Shown: positions 52,311-61,725 of the stretch, in pieces
Position numbering within the stretch: position 1 is the stretch's first letter
Layout of the letters: every line of letters begins with the position of its first letter
From: Micromonospora kangleipakensis
GTDB lineage: Bacteria; Actinomycetota; Actinomycetes; Mycobacteriales; Micromonosporaceae
Reading direction: 5' to 3'
Length of the DNA: 64,000 nucleotides
Assembly: GCF_004217615.1 (NCBI RefSeq)
Contig: NZ_SHLD01000001.1
Span: 1,984,001 to 2,048,000 of the forward strand
Translations under genes and position numbers: made by a program
The notes under the pieces: generated by a model
What the model saw: only the letters and a program-made list of their open reading frames with translations
Databases searched by the model: none
What the model was told of the DNA's origin: nothing

Positions 52311-53090
52311 TCAAACCGTGATGTGCCGGCCGTCGACCTCGACGTGGACCTTGTCGGGATAGAAGCAGATGTGTTCGGCAGCCGCGATGCCCTCGGGCAG
52401 TGGGTGCGGCAGGCTCCACGCCGCGTCCGGCACCCGGTCGCCGTTGACGTCCAAGTGCCAGTGCTGCCCGTCGCCCTTGTACGGGCACTCGGAGACGGTG
52501 TCGCTGTGCTCCAGCAGGCCAAGGTCCACGTCGGCGAACGGCAGGTAGTAGCGGATTGGGGTACTGGTCTCGAACAGCAGCTTCGACCGGGTCGACTCGG
52601 CCAACACCCGCCCACCGTGGCGCACGAGCACCCGCCGCGAAGAGGACCGAACGTCGACCCGGTGGTACGGGTCACGGAGGTGGCCGTAGACCGGTTCGTC
52701 CTCCTCGAACCAGCGATCCATGGCGGAGAAGTCCACGGTGACGAAACCGTCCAGCGGCGGCCCGTCCTCGCCGGTGTGCTGGTAGGCGGTGACGGCACCG
52801 GGTGCGGTCCGCGCCCCGACCTGGACGCTCCACCGCACCTCACCGCGGCCCCCCGGCTCGGTCACGGACAGCCGGTCTTGGGCGAGGTCGTCGAGGGGGT
52901 AGAAGTGCTGCGGCAGCCGGCCGGTCTCGTGCACGACGACCGCGCGTTCAGTGTCCAACACGGTCGCTCCGGCGAACACCGCCCGCAGCCGCCGGGGCCA
53001 GGGCTCCCAGTAGCGCACGTGCGCCGGTACCGGGAAGTCGAACGAGCCGCGCTGGCGCGCGAACGGGGCGTATCCGAAGGTCAGGGACAT
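52311..53090 (-). CDS. DUF427-family protein, duplicated domain
   Basis: 259 residues from ATG 53090. Two DUF427 units: about 20-125 (F-P-V-P-A-H-V-R-Y-W-E, then R-A-V-F-A-G-A-T-V-L-D) and about 140-250 (V-R-H-G-G-R-V-L-A-E-S-T-R-S, then E-C-P-Y-K-G-D-G-Q-H-W). The C-P-Y-K-G motif is diagnostic. Small beta-barrel family of unknown activity, frequent in actinobacteria. AGAAAGG is a plausible ribosome binding site. Confidence 0.85.
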   Translation of the reverse strand: MSLTFGYAPFARQRGSFDFPVPAHVRYWEPWPRRLRAVFAGATVLDTERAVVVHETGRLPQHFYPLDDLAQDRLSVTEPGGRGEVRWSVQVGARTAPGAVTAYQHTGEDGPPLDGFVTVDFSAMDRWFEEDEPVYGHLRDPYHRVDVRSSSRRVLVRHGGRVLAESTRSKLLFETSTPIRYYLPFADVDLGLLEHSDTVSECPYKGDGQHWHLDVNGDRVPDAAWSLPHPLPEGIAAAEHICFYPDKVHVEVDGRHITV

Positions 53091-53197
53091 GGGGATACCT
53101 TTCTCCTCGCGACGGCGCGGCCGGCGGTGGCCGGTCCGGGGGCGCCGGCGGTGCACCGGCGACGAAACCCAGGCCGCCCGTGCCACCTGGGCCGCGA

Positions 53198-53394
53198 CCG
53201 GGGGTGAGTAGCCGGGAGCCGTAGCGGCCACCGGTGTGGAAGCTGTGGCGGCCCCGGTTGACGGTGCGGCCGTGCTTGAAGGGGACAACGAGTGACGTCG
53301 CTGCCGAGTACGTCCAGTCGCAGCCGGGTACGGGCCTCGAACAGGGTGCTGAAGGGCAAGACCAGCGAACTCGACGGGGCCACTTGGCTCCACG
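53198..53394 (-). pseudogene. CocE/NonD-type hydrolase C-terminal relic cut by IS6
   Basis: L-P-F-S-T-L-F-E-A-R-T-R-L-R-L-D-V-L-G-S-D and, after a frame shift, K-H-G-R-T-V-N-R-G-R-H-S-F then H-T-G-G-R-Y-G-S-R-L-L-T-P fit the C-terminal jelly roll of X-Pro peptidase/CocE hydrolases. The rest of the gene is missing where the IS6 element begins. Family match from memory. Confidence 0.45.
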
Positions 53395-54215
53395 GGCGCT
53401 GTTGCATTGGGCGTTTGGCACGATCGAGGCAGGCTTGAGCGGTGATGTCATCGACCCCCGCTCGTCCGTGGCTGCCGCCGGAGTCGGCGTTCGCCGGCTT
53501 CCGGTTCCCGTCCGAGGTGATCGTCATCGCGGTCCACTGGAACCTGCGCTACTGCCTGTCCTACCGGGATGTTGAGGAGTTGCTGGTCGAGCGTGGCGTG
53601 GAGGTCGACCACGTCACCGTGTACCGGTGGGTGCAGCGGTTCACTCCGCTGCTGGCCGACGCCGCCCGGTTCCGCCGACACTCGCCCGGCGATCGGTGGT
53701 TCGTTGACGAAACGTACGTCAGAGTCAACGGGGTCTGGCGGTACGTGTACCGGGCAGTTGACCAGTACGGGCAGGTCATCGACGTGCTCGTGTCGGCCCG
53801 CCGGGACGCCGACGCGGCCCGGCGGTTCTTCCGACGGGCGCTGTCGACTTTGAAGGTGACACCCCGCGAGGTGGTCACCGACGCCGCCGCGGTCTACCCC
53901 AGGGTGCTGGACGAGGTCATCCCCTCGGCATGGCACCACGTTGAGCAGTACGCCAACAATCCGATCGAGGCTGACCACAGCCAGCTGAAACACCGGTTGA
54001 AACCGATGCGCGGGCTACGGACCGACCGAACAGCGCAGGTGATCATCGCCGGACACGCCTTCATGCAGAACCTACGACGCGGCCACTACGAACTCGGACT
54101 CGACGCCCCACCGGCTCTGCGGGTAGCAATGGCGTTCACCGACCTCGCCCAGGCGATCTGACCCCGGACCCAGTACGGGGCGACACGTCCGTCGATCCCA
54201 CAAAGCAACAGCGCC
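53395..54215. mobile_element. IS6-family insertion sequence (821 bp)
   Basis: Left end GGCGCTGTTGCATTGGG (53395) and right end closing with GCAACAGCGCC (54215) are inverted repeats of the IS6 type. No 8-base target duplication is visible. Another inverted copy of the end lies at 54767-54781. Confidence 0.8.
53442..54161 (+). CDS. IS6-family transposase
   Basis: 239 residues. DDE residues: Asp89 (W-F-V-D-E-T-Y-V), Asp147 (V-V-T-D-A-A-A-V-Y) and Glu176 (N-N-P-I-E-A-D-H), with the usual R-H-G-x type neighbourhood replaced by L-K-H-R-L-K-P-M-R-G. Intact. IS6 elements move by replicative cointegration and often gather resistance cargo. Confidence 0.92.
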   Translation: MMSSTPARPWLPPESAFAGFRFPSEVIVIAVHWNLRYCLSYRDVEELLVERGVEVDHVTVYRWVQRFTPLLADAARFRRHSPGDRWFVDETYVRVNGVWRYVYRAVDQYGQVIDVLVSARRDADAARRFFRRALSTLKVTPREVVTDAAAVYPRVLDEVIPSAWHHVEQYANNPIEADHSQLKHRLKPMRGLRTDRTAQVIIAGHAFMQNLRRGHYELGLDAPPALRVAMAFTDLAQAI

Positions 54216-54852
54216 GGTCCGTTCGGTCGAATCCACGACAGAAACGGAGAACGGGGGAACCCTCGGCCCCGACCGGGGCAATCCACTCGCGACGATCGCC
54301 GTCGTCGCAGACCAGCGAGAGCACCTCACTACGCGATCCCGCCCGCTTCGCGTCCTTCGGGCTACCCGGCGCGCCGTCCGGAGCTGACCGGCCCCGGCAA
54401 CCGGGGCGGCAGCCGGGCCGCGACGACCAGCAGCAGCACCAGCCCGTGCTCGTCGGCGGACACCGGCCCATCCCGAGGACCCCGGCGGGACCTTCCACGG
54501 CGTATCGCCGGCGTGAAAACGGGGCGGGAGAGCGCATAGGCGGCGTCAAGGACCTTGTCCAGGGCCGGCGGAGTGGGGTCTGCTGGACCGGGTCGGGGCG
54601 ACGGAACCCGATCAGGTGAGAAGGACGACGGTGACCAGGTCGACTCGGCGTTTCCCGGCGCGCACGCTCGTGTCGCGGCCTGGTCGGTGTGCGGTCGGTG
54701 CGGACCAGCCGCCCGTCTGGAACCTCGTGACGGGAAGATCTGCGGCGCCGAGACGGCGCGATGGCTTAATGCAACAGCGCCGCCGTTTAGCCAGGTCGCT
54801 GGCCATGTGAACGGCGTAGAAGTGTCTTCCGCAGTCGCTTCGGCGGCGGGTG
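54216..54852. other. Gene-less stretch with a solitary IS6-like end
   Basis: No confident gene. Begins with a copy of the 51823 segment. At 54767-54781 TAATGCAACAGCGCC matches the complement of the IS6 left end over 14 bases, better than the element's own right end. A minus-strand frame near 54500 (A-L-D-K-V-L-D-A-A-Y-A-L-S) is coding-like but short. Confidence 0.45.
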
Positions 54853-55185
54853 TCATCGCCGCTGGAGTGCCTGCACGATCTGTTCCGAAGTCTCGAGGAC
54901 TATCGTGTGATAGCTGTCGATCCGGGACACGATCGCCTCGCGGGGGCCGAGCCGCCAGGCGTCGCTGCCGTAGAACCTTTCCTCCTGCTCGCGGTGCGCC
55001 TCAAGGGACGCGAACGCGCGAATCAGGTAGGCCTCCTCGTCGTCCTCGGCTACCAGTGACGCGCCGCAGTCCACCACCCAGATACCGGACTCCTCCAGCA
55101 GCGGCACGGACTCCTCCCGCATGACACGAACAAACTCGCCGCCGGTGCCTGGCTTCAACCGATACGTGCGGATCTCAAGAATCAC
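54853..55185 (-). CDS. NIPSNAP-family protein
   Basis: 110 residues, ferredoxin-like (dimeric alpha-beta barrel) fold. M-I-L-E-I-R-T-Y-R-L-K-P-G at the start and I-V-S-R-I-D-S-Y-H-T-I-V-L at the end are family hallmarks. Soluble, cytoplasmic; function unknown, relatives act as small stress proteins or monooxygenase-like enzymes. A long perfect palindrome lies 67 bases upstream. Confidence 0.85.
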   Translation of the reverse strand: MILEIRTYRLKPGTGGEFVRVMREESVPLLEESGIWVVDCGASLVAEDDEEAYLIRAFASLEAHREQEERFYGSDAWRLGPREAIVSRIDSYHTIVLETSEQIVQALQRR

Positions 55186-55251
55186 GGGCAGCCTTTCTAC
55201 GGCATCCGGTGCGCCAGATGATGTTGGCTCGCGGGTAACGCCTCGACGCTA

Positions 55252-55288
55252 GCCGGCATCCCTGACACGTTGTGTCAGGGATGCCGGC
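55252..55288. promoter_or_regulatory. Perfect 17-bp palindrome upstream of the NIPSNAP gene
   Basis: GCCGGCATCCCTGACAC, loop GTT, GTGTCAGGGATGCCGGC. Position upstream of a start argues against a terminator for that gene; it could be an operator, an attenuator or the terminator of a gene removed by the IS982 insertion. Confidence 0.5.
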
Positions 55289-55381
55289 GATCACCTCATG
55301 ATCAACGGGTTTCGACCGACACCGGCCCGTCCCGGGTTACCAGCCGCCCGCCATCCCGGCACGCCTCAACTCAACCGCGCA

Positions 55382-56368
55382 CTAGACGAGTAAGTCCGAA
55401 GTCCTTCGGGTCTGTGCAGACAGGCGAAGGGTGTTGAAGATCAGTTTGTGACGACCGACCTCAACACCCTTCTGACCGCACTGTACGTGAAGATCGATGA
55501 CTGGCTGGGACGGCCGCCCCGGGCCGGACGGCCACCGCGGTTGTCCGACGCTGAGCTGCTGACCCTGGCAGTGGCGCAGGTCCTGCTCGGGGTCCGTTCC
55601 GAGGCCCGCTGGCTGCGGTTCGTCCCCGGTCACCTACCTGGCGCGTTTCCGTACCTGCCGGGCCAGTCCGGGTACAACAAACGCCTCCGGGCCGCGCTGC
55701 CGCTACTCAAACGCGCCATCCGAGCCGTCGCCGAGGACACCGACCTGTGGACCGACGGCGCCTGGGTCGTCGACTCGACCCCGGTGGAGTGCGGCCGGTC
55801 CCGGCCGACGGTGAAACGCTCGGGCCTGGCCGGGTGGGCCGGCTACGGCTACTGCGCCTCGCACTCGAGGTTCTTCTGGGGCCTGCGCCTGCATCTGGTC
55901 TGCACCCCGTCCGGCCTGCCGATCACCTGGGCCCTGGCCAACCCGAAAATCGATGAACGGCAGGTGTTGACCGCGATCCTTGAAGACGACCCGGACCTGA
56001 TCTCGCAACGTCCCGGGCTGCTGATCATCGCGGACAAGGGCTACGTGTCCGCCGAGTTGGACCGCTGGCTGGCTGAGCGCGGAGTCCGGATGCTCCGCCC
56101 GTCCTACCGCAACCGCACACCACGACCCGGCGAACACCTCCTGAAACCGATCCGGCAACTCATCGAGTCGGTCAACGACACGCTCAAGGGCCAACTCGAC
56201 CTCGAACTACACGGCGGACGCAGCATCGAAGGCGTCGCCGTCCGCGTCGCGCAACGCCTCCTCGCGATGACCGCCGCAATCTGGCACAACCGCACCACCG
56301 GCCAAGCCGTCACCAGGTCCCTGATCGCCTACGACCACTAACCAAGGAGTTCGGACTTACTCGTCTAG
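55382..56368. mobile_element. IS982-like insertion sequence (about 1 kb, complete)
   Basis: Ends CTAGACGAGTAAGTCCGAA and its exact complement form a 19-bp inverted repeat; because the outer CTAG is itself a palindrome, it may be target duplication rather than element. One intact transposase inside. Confidence 0.85.
55448..56341 (+). CDS. IS982-family transposase
   Basis: 297 residues. Predicted DDE core: V-V-D-S-T-P-V-E-C (first Asp), L-L-I-I-A-D-K-G-Y (second Asp) and the Q-L-I-E-S-V-N-D-T-L-K Glu region. N-terminal helical domain begins L-N-T-L-L-T-A-L-Y-V-K-I-D-D. Intact frame and perfect ends suggest a recent arrival. Confidence 0.9.
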   Translation: MTTDLNTLLTALYVKIDDWLGRPPRAGRPPRLSDAELLTLAVAQVLLGVRSEARWLRFVPGHLPGAFPYLPGQSGYNKRLRAALPLLKRAIRAVAEDTDLWTDGAWVVDSTPVECGRSRPTVKRSGLAGWAGYGYCASHSRFFWGLRLHLVCTPSGLPITWALANPKIDERQVLTAILEDDPDLISQRPGLLIIADKGYVSAELDRWLAERGVRMLRPSYRNRTPRPGEHLLKPIRQLIESVNDTLKGQLDLELHGGRSIEGVAVRVAQRLLAMTAAIWHNRTTGQAVTRSLIAYDH

Positions 56369-56831
56369 GTCGTCAGCCGTTTGGCCATGCCGATGGCGGC
56401 GTAGGGGACTTCGCCGAAGACAACGACTTTGGGGCCGGTGTGCGAGTCGAGCCGGGCGGCGCAATGCGCGATCACTTCGGGCCTCGGTCAGCGGGCCGCC
56501 GAACCCGGCTACCGCGGAGAGCACCGCCAAGCCGAACACCGCAGCCGAGGCCGCCAGCAACGTGGGCAACTGATCAACGGGCGCGGGCTCAGCCTGCCAG
56601 GCCTTACCGGGGGCGGGCCCGGGCCTATCTGGCGTTACTGAGCTCTGCAAATCCCACGGCGGATGGCGGGGATATTCGGGTATCAAGACCATCAGCTGAG
56701 CTGGGCCCGGCCGTTGCGCGCCGTCCTGGAGAAGTGTCACGCCCGCACCATGCGCGTGGGTTGTCGCCGGGGTGTCGAGGATCACTCCGGCCGGGGCCGC
56801 CGACTACGACTACATGAAGAGGTCTTCAATT
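56369..56831. other. Decayed coding DNA right of IS982
   Basis: On the minus strand V-F-G-L-A-V-L-S-A-V-A-G-F-G-G resembles the first helix of a TauE/SafE exporter, and in another frame G-P-K-V-V-V-F-G-E-V-P-Y-A-A ends at a stop beside the IS. The pieces do not join; a gene was probably disrupted here. Confidence 0.35.
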
Positions 56832-56850
56832 GCCTAACTGCTAGTTGGCT
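56832..56850. promoter_or_regulatory. Operator-like dyad of the first ArsR circuit
   Basis: GCCTAACTGCTAGTTGGC: arms AACT and AGTT inside GCC/GGC with one unpaired base on the left. It lies about 10-28 bases before the ArsR start and shares a CTAACT core with the dyad at 59870. Confidence 0.5.
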
Positions 56851-56860
56851 GGGAGGGCGC

Positions 56861-57226
56861 GTGGCGCTGCCGCTGTACCAGAGGAAGGCGGAGTTCTTCC
56901 GGACGCTCGGGCATCCGGTGCGTATCCGGGTGCTGGAGCTGCTCGGTGATGGGCCGATGGCGGTGCGGGATCTGCTGGCCGATGTGGAGATCGAGGCGTC
57001 GAGCCTGTCGCAGCAGCTGTCGGTGCTGCGTCGGGCGGGGATCGTCACTTCCAGGCGGGACGGGTCGGCGGTTATTTACGCCCTTGCGGGTCCGGACGTG
57101 GCTGATCTGATGCGGGCGGCCCGCCGCTTCCTCACCGAGATGCTGGCAGGTCAGGCCGAGCTGCTTGAGGCGCTCCGTGAGGATCAGGCCAACGCCGACG
57201 ACGAGCCGCTCCCGGTGCCGCGGTGA
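56861..57226 (+). CDS. ArsR-family transcriptional regulator, copy 1
   Basis: 121 residues from GTG 56861 (GGGAGGG just upstream). ArsR winged helix with recognition segment A-S-S-L-S-Q-Q-L-S-V-L-R-R-A-G-I-V and wing S-R-R-D-G-S-A-V-I-Y. No Cys metal site is present, so the signal is not obviously a metal. Overlaps the SulP gene by 4 bases (GTGA) and so controls it from the same message. About 60 per cent like copy 2 at 61208 by eye. Confidence 0.88.
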   Translation: MALPLYQRKAEFFRTLGHPVRIRVLELLGDGPMAVRDLLADVEIEASSLSQQLSVLRRAGIVTSRRDGSAVIYALAGPDVADLMRAARRFLTEMLAGQAELLEALREDQANADDEPLPVPR

Positions 57227-58941
57227 GCGCCGCCGCGCTCGCCCGCTCGGCCTGGCGCCGGGTGGCTGGCCTCCTGCCGACGAGGGCAGATCTCACGATG
57301 ATGCGGCGGCAGCCCCGCCGTGACCTCGTCGCTGGGCTCACGGTTGCAGTGGTCGCGCTGCCCCTCGCCTTGGGGTTCGGGGTGTCGTCCGGCATGGGGG
57401 CGGCCGCTGGTTTGGCGACCGCGATCGTGGCGGGGATCCTCGCCGCGCTGTTCGGCGGGTCGAACCTGCAGGTGTCTGGGCCTACCGGGGCGATGACGGT
57501 GGTGCTGGTGCCGATCGTGGCGCGGTACGGGCCCGGCGGTGTGCTCACCGTCGGTGTGCTGGCGGGCCTGATTCTGCTGGCTCTGGCCCTGCTGCGAGCC
57601 GGTCGATATGTGCGTTACGTACCGGCGCCGGTGGTGGAGGGATTCACCGTGGGTATCGCTGCGGTGATCTTCCTGCAACAGGTGCCTGCGGCGTTGGGTA
57701 TGCCGAACCCGGACGGCGAGAACGTCTTGTCGGTGGCCTGGCGGGCGCTGGTCGAGTTCGCCGGCCATCCGAACTGGCCCGCGCTGATATTGGCGCTCGG
57801 TGTGGCGGCGGTGATGCTGGCCGGGGCGCGCTGGCGCCCCACAGTGCCGTTCTCGCTGATCACGGTGGCCGTGGCTACCGTGGTCGGGCAACTGTTGTCG
57901 CTCGATGTCACCCGCATCGGTGTCCTGCCGGCCACTCTTCCCGCCCCCTCGCTGGGCTTTCTGGACCTGGCCGCCGTGCCGACGCTGTTCACCTCGGCGT
58001 TGGCGGTCGCCGCCCTGGCGGCGTTGGAGAGTCTGCTGTCGGCGACCGTCGCCGACGGCATGACCGTGAACCAGCGCCACGACCCGGATCGGGAACTTTT
58101 CGGTCAGGGGGTGGCGAACGTGGTGACCCCGCTGTTCGGCGGCGTACCGGCGACGGCGGCGATCGCCCGTACCGCGGTCAACGTCCGCTCCGGGGCCCAG
58201 TCGCGGCTCGCCTCGCTTACCCACGCGATTGCGCTGGCGGTGATCATGTTGGTGGCCGCCCCGCTGGTGGCCTACATTCCGCTCGCCGCGCTGGCCGGGG
58301 TGCTGCTGGCCACGGCTGTCCGCATGGTCGAGGTGGGTTCGCTGGCCGCGCTGGCCCGCTCGACCCGCTCCGACGCTCTCATCATGGCCCTGACCGCGAT
58401 CGCCACCCTCGCCCTGGACCTGATCGCCGCCGTCGGGATCGGCCTCGTCCTCGCTGCCGCCCTGGCGATCCGCAAGATCGCGCGGGCGGCTCGGCTGGAG
58501 GAGGTCCCCCTCGACATCGCCGATCATCACGTCGAGGAGGCCGCCCTGCTCAGCGAGCACATCGTGGCCTATCGCTTCGACGGGCCATTGTTCTTCGCCG
58601 CCGCCCACCGGTTCCTGCTCGAACTGTCCGAGGTGGCGGACGTGCGGGTGATCATCCTGCGCATGTCGAGGGTGTCGACGATCGACGGCACCGGGGCGCT
58701 CGTGCTGCGCGACGCCATTGAACGTCTCGAACACCGTGGCATCACCGTCTACGTCTCCGGCGTACCGGCGGGACACGAGAAGACCCTCGACGCGGTCGGC
58801 GTCCTCGATCGGCTCCGCGCCGCAGGCCGCGTTTTTCCCGACACGCCAGAGGCGATCGCCGCGGCCCGAGGCCATCTGCGCCACACCGGCGTCCTGGCCA
58901 CCGCAGAGCGGAACGTACTCGACCCGGCCGGACAGTCATGA
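57223..58941 (+). CDS. SulP-family (SLC26-like) anion transporter
   Basis: 572 residues. Cytoplasmic N-terminus, then R-R-D-L-V-A-G-L-T-V-A-V-V-A-L-P-L-A-L-G-F (family start of helix 1), about 12-14 helices with G-P-T-G-A-M-T, and a C-terminal STAS domain (about 440-550; S-T-I-D-G-T-G-A-L). Carries sulfate, bicarbonate or dicarboxylates; the sequence does not decide. Coupled to the ArsR regulator upstream. Confidence 0.92.
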   Translation: MSAAALARSAWRRVAGLLPTRADLTMMRRQPRRDLVAGLTVAVVALPLALGFGVSSGMGAAAGLATAIVAGILAALFGGSNLQVSGPTGAMTVVLVPIVARYGPGGVLTVGVLAGLILLALALLRAGRYVRYVPAPVVEGFTVGIAAVIFLQQVPAALGMPNPDGENVLSVAWRALVEFAGHPNWPALILALGVAAVMLAGARWRPTVPFSLITVAVATVVGQLLSLDVTRIGVLPATLPAPSLGFLDLAAVPTLFTSALAVAALAALESLLSATVADGMTVNQRHDPDRELFGQGVANVVTPLFGGVPATAAIARTAVNVRSGAQSRLASLTHAIALAVIMLVAAPLVAYIPLAALAGVLLATAVRMVEVGSLAALARSTRSDALIMALTAIATLALDLIAAVGIGLVLAAALAIRKIARAARLEEVPLDIADHHVEEAALLSEHIVAYRFDGPLFFAAAHRFLLELSEVADVRVIILRMSRVSTIDGTGALVLRDAIERLEHRGITVYVSGVPAGHEKTLDAVGVLDRLRAAGRVFPDTPEAIAAARGHLRHTGVLATAERNVLDPAGQS

Positions 58942-58971
58942 CGGTGGCGATACCGCGCCAGGAAGGCGGAC

Positions 58972-59289
58972 GTGGCGATGGAACCGGCCCGGCGGGCGGC
59001 GTGGGACGCCTATCTGACCTTGCGAGTCGGCCTGCTACCTGACCTTGACGCGCTACCGGTGGAGGACCGTAGGGTCGCGGCGAAGCTGACCGGGCTCGCG
59101 GTCCGCATCCACCGGCACGCTCCGCTGTGGGCCGACTACGGCAGCAGGCTCGTCACCGTGGTCAGTCGTGCCCGGAAACTGCAGCGCGCCGGCGACCGTG
59201 CCGGCCTCACCGCCGTGCTGCGGGTCATGGTCCTGTGGCTGTTCAGACTCTCCCGGGGTGCAGTCCGACTGCCCGGCGCCCAGCAATAG
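58972..59289 (+). CDS. Small hypothetical protein after SulP
   Basis: About 105 residues from GTG 58972 (ATG 58978 possible). Mostly helical and Arg/Leu-rich (L-T-G-L-A-V-R-I-H-R-H-A-P-L-W); no family recognised. It follows SulP by 30 bases on the same strand and may be the third gene of that operon. Confidence 0.55.
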   Translation: MAMEPARRAAWDAYLTLRVGLLPDLDALPVEDRRVAAKLTGLAVRIHRHAPLWADYGSRLVTVVSRARKLQRAGDRAGLTAVLRVMVLWLFRLSRGAVRLPGAQQ

Positions 59290-59393
59290 CCGACCGGGGT
59301 GTGACATTGGAGGCTTGTCCCTGCGTAGGTGGCCGCTAGAGACGACGCCGACGGACAGGCACGCCCGGGCATCGGGAGCGGTGTGTGGCGCGA

Positions 59394-59603
59394 TCAACCA
59401 TCGATGGGTACATCGGCCAGGTGGTGCCACAAGTCGCGGATGCTCACGTATTGCTGGTCAGGCAGCCGCTGTAGCACCGCGATCACCTGCGGCCGGGCAT
59501 GGCTGCTCGCGGCGGCGGCAAGCAGCTCAGCACGGCTGGCGCGGCCGGCGTCGAACGCCGTTGCGATGTGGCCGGCGAGTTCGGTGCGGGTGACTGAGGG
59601 CAC
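59394..59603 (-). CDS. DUF2795-like small protein
   Basis: 69 residues from GTG 59603, supported by GAGGAG 6 bases upstream. R-A-E-L-L-A-A-A-A-S-S-H-A-R-P-Q-V-I-A-V-L and L-P-D-Q-Q-Y-V-S-I-R-D-L-W-H-H-L match the small helical DUF2795 pattern. Function unknown. Divergent from the malic enzyme operon. Confidence 0.68.
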   Translation of the reverse strand: MPSVTRTELAGHIATAFDAGRASRAELLAAAASSHARPQVIAVLQRLPDQQYVSIRDLWHHLADVPIDG

Positions 59604-60026
59604 GACTTCTCCTCGTTGGTTGCCGGCCGCCCATCGGCGCCGAGGGGGTTGCCGGCCGCGGGTAGTTCGGTTGCTTTGAGGCGGCATGGCCCGCCGTACG
59701 AGAGAAGGATCGGCGGGCCATGCCGGGTCAGGGCGCCGCTACGGCGCGGCGAGGTAACTGTGCACGGGGCGTCGGTTACGCCCGACAGGGGTTGCGGGCG
59801 GTCGATCGCCGAGCTTTGCCAAGAGCGGGGTCACCAGTCACGCCTTTGCGGGATCGGCTTCCTGACGCCCTCATGACTTGCTAACTTTAGCAAGTCATGA
59901 GATTAGCTTGGGCCGAAGGGCGCCGGGGCCGGGAGCTGGCTTACGCCGCGCCGGTCCGGGTGACCGACGGTCCGGGTGACCGACGCCTTGACGTCGCGGA
60001 TCGCCGGTGAGTAGGCGACGTCACGG
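59604..60026. other. Divergent region with the second ArsR-type dyad
   Basis: No gene. Contains the hairpin-like dyad at 59870-59901 and presumably the promoter of the malic enzyme operon. Confidence 0.5.
59870..59901. promoter_or_regulatory. Perfect 15-bp dyad, candidate operator of the second ArsR circuit
   Basis: CTCATGACTTGCTAA, centre CT, TTAGCAAGTCATGAG. Inner core GCTAACTTTAGC resembles the CTAACTGCTAGTT core before the paralogous ArsR gene at 56861. Confidence 0.6.
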
Positions 60027-61207
<1,181 letters not shown>

Positions 61208-61211
<4 letters not shown>

Positions 61212-61555
61212 GCACGCCGTTGTATCAGGCCAAAGCTGAGTTTTTCAAAATTTTGGGGCATCCGGCGCGGATCCGGATCCTCGAACTCCTCGCCGAGCGG
61301 GAGCACGCGGTGTCGGAGCTGCTGCCGCAGGTGGGTATCGAGGCCGCGCACCTGTCGCAGCAGTTGGCGGTGCTGCGCAGGGCGAACCTGGTGGTGACCC
61401 GCCGGGACGGTTCGACCGTGTACTACTCGCTGGTCAGCCCACACGTGGCCGAGTTGCTGGCGGTGGCGCGGCGGATCCTGACCGAGGTGTTGACCAGTCA
61501 GGCCGAGTTGCTGGGTGATCTGCGTGCCGCGACCGAGCGGGCTGAACCCTCGTGA
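61208..61555 (+). CDS. ArsR-family transcriptional regulator, copy 2
   Basis: 115 residues. Y-Q-A-K-A-E-F-F-K-I-L-G-H-P-A-R-I-R-I-L-E-L, recognition helix A-A-H-L-S-Q-Q-L-A-V-L-R-R-A and wing T-R-R-D-G-S-T-V-Y-Y. Paralogue of copy 1, again without Cys metal ligands. Last gene of the malic enzyme operon (4-base overlap), where copy 1 is first gene of the SulP operon. Confidence 0.88.
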
Positions 61556-61679
61556 GCGAGCGGTCAAGGCCAGCAGCAGGGTCGCGTTGTTGCCCCTCAC
61601 GAAGACGGGCGGAATGGCGTCGGTGACAGGGAGTGGACGTTGGGGCTGATAGGCAAGATCCGCAGCGTGGGTCGGGTGG

Positions 61680-61725
61680 CCGAAGGGACTCGAACCCCTA
61701 ACCTTCTGATCCGTAGTCAGATGGC
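61680..61725 (-). repeat. tRNA-Arg(ACG) 3' half, attachment-site copy 4 (right island boundary)
   Basis: Minus strand: 5' anticodon stem TCTGA, loop CTACGGA (anticodon ACG), 3' stem TCAGA, variable AGGTT, T-arm AGGGG-TTCGAGT-CCCTT. It is the best preserved copy on the anticodon side, but the acceptor strand has drifted (CGGCCAC) and there is no D-arm. The stop codon of the MDR gene (61717-61719) lies inside it. Confidence 0.78.

Noticed and set aside
57184..58884. 566-codon minus-strand frame opposite SulP
   Set aside because: His/Gln/Arg-rich shadow of a clear transporter gene.
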